35,324 bases of DNA from DATMNI01 sp035570275 (GTDB lineage Bacteria; Acidobacteriota; Terriglobia; Bryobacterales; Bryobacteraceae): positions 1-35,324 of the forward strand of contig DATMNI010000006.1 in assembly GCA_035570275.1 (NCBI GenBank). Direction: 5' to 3'. The translations under genes and the position numbers were made by a program. The notes below the pieces were generated by a model that saw only the letters and a list, made by a program, of their open reading frames with translations, was not told the origin of the DNA and did not search any database. Position 1 is the first letter of the stretch; each line of letters starts with the position of its first letter. Below, one piece after another: positions 23,216 to 30,409 of this stretch.

Positions 23216-23299
23216 CAAGCGGTTGTGGCGTGGCCGCCTTCCGAAACGGGCTACCCGGTTCTCGAAAGCGGCTGCTGCCCGGCAGGGGAAACGAGTTGG

Positions 23300-24586
23300 A
23301 TGGGCACAGAGGCGACTGATAACCAACGTTTGCGTATGAATGATCGAGAAGCAGGTTGCCGCAGTCATCCGGATGTCAGACTGGCGCCACCACTTGATTT
23401 CGCCGCTCTCCGGGAAATCGAACGGCATCTGCACCTCCGCTGTAACAAGTGGGACACCCAGGTTGGAGACGTAAACGTCCTCTCTGAACAGCCGTTGGTT
23501 CTGCCGGGTCGAGAGTGGGATCTGCTATGCCGCTCCGCCGAGCGGCTTGCCGCTGAGACCACGAGGTTGGAATCGATCGTACTGGAGAGGCCCCGTTGTC
23601 AGTCCTCCATTGGTGTTCCCGGAGCAATCCGGGAAGCTCTGGCCGCAGAAAAGAAACGGCGGTCTGAGGGGACAATGCCGCCTGCCCGAGCCATGCGCTT
23701 CGACTTTCACCCGACAACATCCGGATGGTGCGTTTCAGAGGTGAATAGCGATGTTCCGGGTGGATGGAGCGAAGGGACATCTCTCCCACTTTTGTACCAA
23801 CCTTTCTACAAAGACTTAAACTGTCCCGAGTCACCGCTGGACGCCTGGGGAAACGCTATACAGTCTCTCGTGCCGGACGGCTACGTGGCTCTATTGAGTG
23901 CCCCAGGTTACCTGGAGGATGAGCAAGTTGTGCGGGCGTTCATGCACGAACTTCAGAGTAGGCGCGTTCCTTGCAGCATGATTCAGACACCGGCTGCCCT
24001 CCAGTGGTATTCTCACGGTTGCAGACTGCGGAGGAGCGGTGAGCGCGTGTCGGTGGTGATCCGTTTCTATCAGGTAGAGTGGCTTTGCGCCTTGCCTGAA
24101 AGGGCCGGATGGAAGCAACTGCTCAATGCATCCGAGACTCAGGTCATCAATCCGGCGATTTCCGCAATCTCCGAGAGCAAGAGATTTCCTCTAGCATTCA
24201 ACCAGGCGCCGGAATGCCTGGCTTGGAGAGCCGTTATGCCTGAATGCCGTGATCCGCGTGACGTAGACCTTGCGGACTGGGATGGTTGGGTTCTCAAGGC
24301 ATGTTACTCTAACACCGGCGATCAGGTGCAAATTTGTGGAAGCATCCCTCGGAGGCAGCAGCGCCAGGTGATTCGGCAGGCGCAACGCAATCCCTCAAGG
24401 TGGATCGCACAGAGACGATTTGAGACTCTTCCTGTGAAATCTTGCCGCGGGCCGATGTACCCGTGCGTGGGGGTCTTCGTAGTGAATGGGTGTGCCGCGG
24501 GCGCCTACGCCCGGCTCTCCGGCGGCCAGGTAACGGACGGCGCTGCTGTCGAAGCACCCTTGCTTATTGATCGCAGCGTTTCCTGA
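23300..24586 (+). CDS. Circularly permuted ATP-grasp ligase (glutathionylspermidine-synthase-like)
   Basis: 428 residues from the ATG at 23300, chosen for the AGGGGAAA site upstream; starts at 23225 and 23336 are possible. FDFHPTTSGWCVSEVNSDVPGG corresponds to the EVNSDVPGG substrate/ATP-site motif of CP-ATP-grasp proteins. WVLKACYSNTGDQV matches the nucleotide-binding WVLKPxxGNTGD region, and a C-terminal WIAQRRF ... YPCVGVFVVNG segment completes the fold. Such enzymes form amide bonds through an acyl-phosphate. Substrates are unknown and no peptidase domain is attached. The next gene starts after one base. Codon use is less GC-rich than in the neighbours, suggesting transfer. Confidence 0.75.
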   Translation: MGTEATDNQRLRMNDREAGCRSHPDVRLAPPLDFAALREIERHLHLRCNKWDTQVGDVNVLSEQPLVLPGREWDLLCRSAERLAAETTRLESIVLERPRCQSSIGVPGAIREALAAEKKRRSEGTMPPARAMRFDFHPTTSGWCVSEVNSDVPGGWSEGTSLPLLYQPFYKDLNCPESPLDAWGNAIQSLVPDGYVALLSAPGYLEDEQVVRAFMHELQSRRVPCSMIQTPAALQWYSHGCRLRRSGERVSVVIRFYQVEWLCALPERAGWKQLLNASETQVINPAISAISESKRFPLAFNQAPECLAWRAVMPECRDPRDVDLADWDGWVLKACYSNTGDQVQICGSIPRRQQRQVIRQAQRNPSRWIAQRRFETLPVKSCRGPMYPCVGVFVVNGCAAGAYARLSGGQVTDGAAVEAPLLIDRSVS

Positions 24587-24587
24587 G

Positions 24588-25376
24588 ATGACGAAGGATC
24601 AGATCTACGAGATATGGCGGCCAGCAGCGTCGCCCTGGAGCCGGTGGGTCAAGCCTGTTCTCTTCTCATTCTTACGGGAACAGGATTTGAAAGCGGCGAA
24701 TTACCGGGTGCCCGACTGGCGCGTCCCATTGGTGACGGATGCAGCGATCATTGCGGACCTGCCCGGCGCAGACGGCGTGTCGGTTGGGACGGCATTGTGC
24801 CGCGCAGGATATAGACCACTCCCAGTCTACAACGCATGTCCCTATGCAACGTACGATCCGGATTCGGGCGCTACTTTCGCGATATGCCGTACTCAACCGC
24901 TGGCTGCACCCGTCCTCGTAGATGTGCTGCCAATCATGTCTGCCCTCTGCGGGACGGCGGAAGAGTTAGCGCTGGCGAATTTGCCTGCCTCTGCTCCTCC
25001 GGTCTTTTTGCTCGACTCGAACCGTCGAGGGCCGACAGCCGCGCCTGATCCGGGCTGGTTCGATAATCGCACCTTCGTTACCGTGGCAGACTTCCCGTCA
25101 GCAGACTTCTTCAAGGAGTACGGGGTCTCCAAAATAGTACTCGTTCAGACAGAGTCCAGGATCCAAGCCGACCTGCTCCAGGTCCTTCTTGCCTTGCAGC
25201 GGGACGGAATGACAATAGCTCGGCAAACGCCGTGGGAGCCGTGGGAGCCTCGGTCCACAACGGTTAAGCGCCCGCCGATTATAGTCTATGCTTGGGAGTG
25301 GCTTCGGCGTGCATTTGGTTATCGACGGAATTCGTTTGGGTCTTTCGGCGAGTTAGTTCGGCCAAGCAGTAGCTGA
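24588..25376 (+). CDS. Partner protein of the ATP-grasp enzyme, function unknown
   Basis: 262 residues from ATG 24588, one base after the ligase stop; an in-frame ATT-like start inside the ligase is not favoured. N-terminus MTKDQIYEIWRPAASPWSRW, then ADLPGADGVSVGTALCRAGY followed by PVYNACPY, a strand-helix pattern like a Rossmann-type nucleotide-binding region. Later come LVDVLPIMSALC, APPVFLLDSNRR, WFDNRTFVTVADFPSADFF and VSKIVLVQTE. There are no membrane segments until the basic C-terminus. I do not recognise a named family. The coupling suggests the two proteins act in one pathway or complex. Confidence 0.7.
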   Translation: MTKDQIYEIWRPAASPWSRWVKPVLFSFLREQDLKAANYRVPDWRVPLVTDAAIIADLPGADGVSVGTALCRAGYRPLPVYNACPYATYDPDSGATFAICRTQPLAAPVLVDVLPIMSALCGTAEELALANLPASAPPVFLLDSNRRGPTAAPDPGWFDNRTFVTVADFPSADFFKEYGVSKIVLVQTESRIQADLLQVLLALQRDGMTIARQTPWEPWEPRSTTVKRPPIIVYAWEWLRRAFGYRRNSFGSFGELVRPSSS

Positions 25377-25397
25377 TCGCAGATCGCAACAGGCCCG

Positions 25398-27161
25398 CTA
25401 TGCCGGCGCCATCACCCGTTCCCGGCCCTCGCCCACCTGCTGCCGCCACATGGCATAGTACAGCCCCTTGTTGGCCAACAGTTCGCCGTGCCGCCCTTGC
25501 TCCACAATCCCGCCCCGCTCCAGCACGTAAATGCAATCGGCGTGCAGCACCGTGGACAGCCGGTGCGCGATCAGGCAGGTGATGGCGTCGCGGCTCGTAG
25601 CCACGTCCCGTATCGTCTGGCTGACTTCTTCCTCGGTCAGCGAATCCAGTGACGACGTTGCCTCGTCGAACACCAGCAGTTGGGGTCTTCGCAGCAGCGC
25701 GCGGGCAATCGAAAGCCGCTGCTTCTCCCCCCCTGAAACCTTCACTCCGCCCTCGCCGATCAGGGTATCCAGGCCCTGACCGGCGCGCTTCAGCAGGTTC
25801 TGCGCCGCCGCCTGGTGGATCACCTCCAGGCACTCCGCATCGGTCGCGTCCGGCCGCACGAAGCGCAGATTCTCGCGGATCGACCCCGAAAAAAGTTGGG
25901 CATCCTGAGTGACGAAGCCCATCCGCTCGCGCAACCCGTCGATGGCTACCTCATCCTCCGGCACCCCGTTGTAATAAATGTGCCCAGCCTTCGGCCGGTA
26001 GAGGCCAACCAGCAGCTTCACCAGCGTCGTCTTGCCGGCGCCCGATGGTCCCACGAACGCGATGGTCTCCCCTCGGCTCACGCGAAATGAAATCTCACGC
26101 AAGGCCGGCGATGAGGCCGAAGGGTGCTGAAACGTCACGTTATCGAACTCCAGCGTGTCCAGGAACTCCACCGCCACCGGCCGCTCCGGCCGCGGCTCCG
26201 GCGGCAGTTTCAGGATGGCCTCGAAGTTCTCCAGCGACGCTTCCGTCTCGCGGTACACGTTGATCACATTACCCAGTTCCTGCAGCGGCCCGAAGATGAA
26301 GAAGGAATAGATGAACAGCGAAAAGAACTGCCCCACCGAAATGCGTTGCGTGAAGATCAGGTACAGCATCAGGAACAGAATGCTGGTCCGCAGCATATTC
26401 ACGCAGGTGCCTTGCACGAAGCTCAGGCTGCGCAGATAGCGGATTTTCTTCAACTCCAGTTTCAGAATCTTGGCCGTGGTGGCGTTCAGTCGGGCAATCT
26501 CCTGTTGCGCCAGGCCCAGGCTCTTCACCAGCTCGATATTGCGCAGCGATTCGGTGGTGGCCCCCGCCAGAGCCGTGGTCTCCTGCACAATCTGCCGTTG
26601 CACTGCCTTGATCTTGCGGCTCAACACCGAGCTCAGCCCGCCCAGCAGCGGCACGGTCAGCAAATATGCCGGCGCCACCGACCAGTGCGCCCGCAGCGCG
26701 TAGATCATCACGAACACCAGCCCGATCAGCGTGGTGAACACCGTGTTCACCGCCGCCGCGATGAACTTTTCCACGTCCGCCCGAACCTTTTGCAGCTTGC
26801 CCAGCGTCTCCCCGCTGCGCTGATCTTCAAATAGCGTGTACGGCAGTTCCAGCGAATGGCGGATCCCGTCGGAGTAGATCCGCGCGCCCACCTGCTGCGT
26901 GATCAGGTTGACGAAGTAATCCTGGAAATTCTTGGCCACGCGCGAGACAAACGCCACCCCCACCGCCGCCGCCAGCAGCACGCTCACCCCGCGCAGAAAC
27001 TGCGACGTCGTGTACTGGCTGTATTTGGTGGCATAAGAATCGATGATGTGGCGGAAAATCAGCGGGTCCATCAGCGAAAAGACCTGGTTGATCGTCGCCA
27101 GGCCCAGCGCTGCCGCCGCCAGTTTCCAATACTCGCGTAAGTAGCGGTACAGAATCGTCAT
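25398..27161 (-). CDS. ABC exporter, MsbA-like half-transporter
   Basis: 587 residues. Six-helix exporter domain (residues 10-310; SLMDPLIFRHIIDSY, then DQRSGETLGKLQKVRADVEK), then an ATPase with Walker A GPSGAGKTTLVKLL, Q-loop GFVTQDAQLF, signature VSGGEKQRLSIARA, Walker B LLVFDEATSSLDS and switch His in CLIAHRLST. These transporters move lipids or hydrophobic compounds outward; the substrate is not clear. It converges on the ATP-grasp pair with a gap of about 20 bases. Confidence 0.92.
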   Translation of the reverse strand: MTILYRYLREYWKLAAAALGLATINQVFSLMDPLIFRHIIDSYATKYSQYTTSQFLRGVSVLLAAAVGVAFVSRVAKNFQDYFVNLITQQVGARIYSDGIRHSLELPYTLFEDQRSGETLGKLQKVRADVEKFIAAAVNTVFTTLIGLVFVMIYALRAHWSVAPAYLLTVPLLGGLSSVLSRKIKAVQRQIVQETTALAGATTESLRNIELVKSLGLAQQEIARLNATTAKILKLELKKIRYLRSLSFVQGTCVNMLRTSILFLMLYLIFTQRISVGQFFSLFIYSFFIFGPLQELGNVINVYRETEASLENFEAILKLPPEPRPERPVAVEFLDTLEFDNVTFQHPSASSPALREISFRVSRGETIAFVGPSGAGKTTLVKLLVGLYRPKAGHIYYNGVPEDEVAIDGLRERMGFVTQDAQLFSGSIRENLRFVRPDATDAECLEVIHQAAAQNLLKRAGQGLDTLIGEGGVKVSGGEKQRLSIARALLRRPQLLVFDEATSSLDSLTEEEVSQTIRDVATSRDAITCLIAHRLSTVLHADCIYVLERGGIVEQGRHGELLANKGLYYAMWRQQVGEGRERVMAPA

Positions 27162-27217
27162 GCCCGTGTTCCACCCTCCAGGGGAATGATCCTATTGTAT
27201 GTTGCCGGTTTGTGGGG

Positions 27218-27252
27218 CAGGTTGTTAACCTGCGGCGGATTGTTAATCCGCC
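27218..27252. repeat. Composite palindrome pair upstream of the ABC exporter
   Basis: CAGGTT-GTT-AACCTG (27218-27232) is directly followed by GGCGGATT-GTT-AATCCGCC (27234-27252), then GCGATGCGGCAGCGAGCCGG. The order and the tail match the cluster near 22.3-22.4 kb, which defines one composite element. Confidence 0.85.
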
Positions 27253-27304
27253 CGCGCGATGCGGCAGCGAGCCGGCCCGCGTTGGCACCTTTCGCTGTCC
27301 GATC

Positions 27305-29935
27305 CTACTGGCAGCGCAGCGTAATCATCGGGTCCACCTTGGCCGCGCGCCGTGCCGGCAGCAGCGCGGCCAGCACCGCCGACGCCGCCAGCACCGCCGC
27401 CACCGCGGCAAACGTAGCCGGGTCCGTAGGCGTAACCTGGAAAAGGAACTTCCCGATCACTCCGGTAACCGCCAGCGCGCCCGCAGTGCCCAGCGCCACC
27501 CCGGCCGCCGCCAGGCCCAGCGTGCGCCGCAGCACCATCCGCAACACCGCGTTCTGGGGCGCACCCAGCGCCATGCGAATGCCGATCTCGTGCGTTCGCT
27601 CAGCCACCGAGTAGGACTGCACGCCGTAGATGCCGATCACCGACAGGGCCAGTGCCAACGCCGCGAAGACCGCCAGCAGGCGCCCCTGGAAACGCGGTTC
27701 GGCAACGGCTGCGCCAACCACATCTTCCATCGCCGCCACCGACTCCACGGGCTGGTCTCTATCTACCTCTTTCAGCACCGCGCGGAAGGCCGGCGCCAGG
27801 CTCTGCGGATTCGCCGCCGTACGCACCAGGAAGGACATATGGCTCAGAAAACCCGCCCGCGGCACCTGGGTATAAGGCTGGTACACGGTGGCGCTGGGCT
27901 TCAGCTTCAAATCGCTCTGGCGGATATCGTCAACCACCCCTACGATGGTGAGCCAGTCTTCCGGTTTGGGATGGTCCTCCATCGAGATCCGCTTGCCGAT
28001 GGGGTCTTCGCCGGGCCAGAGCCGTTGACCCACGCTTTGGCTCACGATGACCACCCCGGGGGCCGACGCGCTGTCCCGCTCGGTGAAATATCTGCCCTTC
28101 AGCAGCGGTATCCCCACGGCTCGAAAGTAGCCAGGGCTCACGCCGGGTTTGTCGGCCCAACCGTGCGACGAACGCGGACGGCCTTCGATTTGAAAATCGC
28201 CCGTGACCAAGGCTCCGGCGAACGGCATCCAGTTCACGGCTCCCACCGCCACCACACCCGGCAGGCTGGCCAGCTTGTCCAGTGTGAGCGCGTGAAATGC
28301 CTTCAGCTCATTGGGCGTGCGATAGACGGAATCGGGCAAATCCACCGTCATGGTCAGAACATTTTCGGCCCGGAAGCCGGGGTTCACCGACCGCATCCGC
28401 ACGAAACTCTTCAGCATCAAACCCGCGCCGGTCAGCAGGACCAGCGCCATGGCAATTTCCAGCACCACCAGCGCGCCGCGCAGTCCTTCCCCACGGGCGG
28501 TATTGGTGCGCCCGCCCGCAGTCAGCCCGGCGCGCAGCGATCTGCGTGTTGCCTGAAAGGCCGGGGCCAGTCCGAACGCGATGCCCGTCAACGCTACCAC
28601 GCCAAAGGTGAAGGCCAGCACCCATCCGTCGATGTGGATCTCCGGTAGCCGTGGAATCTTGCCGGCGGGCGCCATCCGGAGCAGCAGTCGGACACCCAGA
28701 GCCGCCAGGGCCAGTCCCGCGGTTCCGCCTGCCAAAGAGACCAACAGACTCTCGGTGAGCAACTGGCGGATCAGCCGCCACCGGCTGGCGCCCAGCGCCC
28801 CTCGCACCCCTATTTCCTGCTGTCTGGAAGCCGCCCGCATCAACAGCAGGTTGGCGACGTTGGCGCAGGCGATCAGCAGCACGAAGGCCACCGCACCCGC
28901 GAAGATCAGCAGCGAACTTCGGATGTCGCCAACCAACAGATCTTTGAGCGGCAACGTCTCCGCCAGCATGCCATCCCGGCCCCGTTCGGCCGGCAAGCCG
29001 CGGACCCACGCGTCCAATTCGGCCTTGGCCTGCTGCGGCGTAACACCGGGCTTAAGGCGTCCGACTACCGGGCGTGAAAACGAGTTGTGCCCGTCGGGCG
29101 CCGCATTAAGGGGCGTCCACAACCCGGCGTCCCGGGGGGATCCGAGGCCGAACGCGAAGCCCGGCGGCATGACGCCCACAACCTTGCGCCGGGCGCCATC
29201 CACCACAATCGTCTTGCCGAGCACGTTCGCGTCCGCGCCAAACCGGCTGCGCCAGAGCGTGTCGCTCAGCAGAGCCACCTGGTCGCTGCCTTTTTGATCC
29301 TCATCCGCCAGGAACGTTCGGCCCAGGCTCGCGTTCACCCGCAGTGTTGGAAAGAAATCGGGAGTCACGGCAGCGGCCTGAAGGCGAACCGGGTCGCCGG
29401 CGCCGGTCAGCGTCATGGTCTCTCCCGCAAAGGTGGCCGTTCGTTCATACGCCTGGTTCTGGCGCCGGAACGCCACGTAGTGCGCGTCGGCCATGCTGGG
29501 TTGGTAATGGAAAGGGCCGCGCGTCGGCCGGTAGGAAATCAAAGTCAGCCGTTGGGCCTCGGGGAACGGCAGCGGACGCAGCAGCACGCCGTTCACCACC
29601 GTGAAGACAGCCGTATTGGCGCCAACCCCCAGCGCCAGTGCCAACACCGCGGTTGCCGTAAATCCGGGGCTCCTGCGCAGGCTGCGCAGCGCGTATCGCA
29701 CATCCTGCCCGACCGTTTCCAGGCCGGCGACGATATCCATCTCCCGACTCCTCTCCTTGGCCAGCGTGCGGTTTCCGAACCGCCGCCGGGCGTCGCGTTC
29801 GGCCTCTTGCGGGCTCATGCCCGCGCGGATGTTCTCGCCAATCCGGGCCTCCAGGTGAAAATCCAGTTCCTCATCCAACGCGCGGCCCAGCGCTTCGCCG
29901 CGAAACAGATTTGAAAATCGTTCGAGCCAGGTCAA
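27305..29935 (-). CDS. ADOP-type MacB/FtsX permease 1
   Basis: 876 residues with TTG at 29935 as start; AGGGGAGG lies five bases upstream, and earlier in-frame starts lack a site. An N-terminal ADOP region (TWLERFSNLFRGEALGRALD) precedes two MacB periplasmic and FtsX membrane units. The first begins DVRYALRSLRRSPGFTATAV; the FtsX helices include LLIFAGAVAFVLLIACANVA and a C-terminal DPMITLRCQ tail. ADOP permeases lack an ATPase and are common in Acidobacteriota, next to a PadR repressor. Their role in drug or peptide efflux or lipid handling is not settled. A promoter candidate lies at 29965-29994. Confidence 0.9.
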   Translation of the reverse strand: MTWLERFSNLFRGEALGRALDEELDFHLEARIGENIRAGMSPQEAERDARRRFGNRTLAKERSREMDIVAGLETVGQDVRYALRSLRRSPGFTATAVLALALGVGANTAVFTVVNGVLLRPLPFPEAQRLTLISYRPTRGPFHYQPSMADAHYVAFRRQNQAYERTATFAGETMTLTGAGDPVRLQAAAVTPDFFPTLRVNASLGRTFLADEDQKGSDQVALLSDTLWRSRFGADANVLGKTIVVDGARRKVVGVMPPGFAFGLGSPRDAGLWTPLNAAPDGHNSFSRPVVGRLKPGVTPQQAKAELDAWVRGLPAERGRDGMLAETLPLKDLLVGDIRSSLLIFAGAVAFVLLIACANVANLLLMRAASRQQEIGVRGALGASRWRLIRQLLTESLLVSLAGGTAGLALAALGVRLLLRMAPAGKIPRLPEIHIDGWVLAFTFGVVALTGIAFGLAPAFQATRRSLRAGLTAGGRTNTARGEGLRGALVVLEIAMALVLLTGAGLMLKSFVRMRSVNPGFRAENVLTMTVDLPDSVYRTPNELKAFHALTLDKLASLPGVVAVGAVNWMPFAGALVTGDFQIEGRPRSSHGWADKPGVSPGYFRAVGIPLLKGRYFTERDSASAPGVVIVSQSVGQRLWPGEDPIGKRISMEDHPKPEDWLTIVGVVDDIRQSDLKLKPSATVYQPYTQVPRAGFLSHMSFLVRTAANPQSLAPAFRAVLKEVDRDQPVESVAAMEDVVGAAVAEPRFQGRLLAVFAALALALSVIGIYGVQSYSVAERTHEIGIRMALGAPQNAVLRMVLRRTLGLAAAGVALGTAGALAVTGVIGKFLFQVTPTDPATFAAVAAVLAASAVLAALLPARRAAKVDPMITLRCQ

Positions 29936-29964
29936 CCCAGCCTCCCCTAGCCAACTATATGAGA

Positions 29965-29994
29965 AGCGTACGCCGGCTGGGCTTTCGATGTCAA
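29965..29994 (-). promoter_or_regulatory. Candidate promoter of ADOP permease 1
   Basis: On the minus strand TTGACA (29994-29989) and TACGCT (29970-29965) are separated by 18 bases, 29 bases before the TTG start. The -35 is consensus and the -10 is weak. Confidence 0.4.
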
Positions 29995-30034
29995 CTGAAA
30001 TCCGCCCGCATCTTGCATGAGACAAGACTGCCCC

Positions 30035-30063
30035 TTGACACCGTTCCCTTAGACATCTACCCT
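30035..30063 (+). promoter_or_regulatory. Candidate promoter and operator of the PadR gene
   Basis: TTGACA at 30035-30040 and TACCCT at 30058-30063 are separated by 17 bases. Between them TAGACATCTA (30050-30059) is a perfect inverted repeat around CA and could be a PadR operator overlapping the -10. The start codon follows 20 bases later. Confidence 0.5.
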
Positions 30064-30082
30064 AGAGAAATAGGTGAAGGCC

Positions 30083-30409
30083 ATGGGACGCAGCGACAGT
30101 CTGTTGGGCACGCTTGAGCTGCTCATTCTGAAAACACTGGAACTGGGGCCGAATCACGGGTTCGGCATTACCCTGCACGTGCAGACCGTTTCCGAAGGCT
30201 TGCTGCGCATGGAGGAAGGCTCGCTCTATCCCGCGCTCCATCGCCTGGAGAAAGACAAGTTGATCCGCGGCGTGTGGCGCCAAACGGAGAATGCCCGCAA
30301 GGCGCGCTTCTACACCTTGACCGCGGCCGGGCAACGCCGGCTCGCCAAGGCGGAAACCAACTGGGCGGACGTGTCGAAAGGCGTCCAGAGAGTGCTGAGG
30401 TTCGCATGA
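30083..30409 (+). CDS. PadR-family transcriptional regulator
   Basis: 108 residues from ATG 30083, with an AGGTGAAGG site just upstream; an in-frame GTG at 30074 would lie in it. The winged-helix core shows LGTLELLILKTLELGPNHGF, MEEGSLYPALHRLEKDKLI and RKARFYTLTAAGQRRL. PadR proteins repress their own and neighbouring transporter genes until a ligand binds. The gene overlaps the next ADOP permease by four bases and is divergent from the other, so it may control both. Confidence 0.95.
   Translation: MGRSDSLLGTLELLILKTLELGPNHGFGITLHVQTVSEGLLRMEEGSLYPALHRLEKDKLIRGVWRQTENARKARFYTLTAAGQRRLAKAETNWADVSKGVQRVLRFA

Noticed and set aside
25279..25833. A minus-strand frame overlapping the ABC exporter end and the ATP-grasp partner
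   Set aside because: It crosses two supported genes on opposite strands and is Arg/Gly-rich without motifs.
27212..28648. A 478-codon plus-strand frame antisense to ADOP permease 1
   Set aside because: The translation is His/Arg/Gln-rich without motifs; the opposite strand encodes a clear permease.
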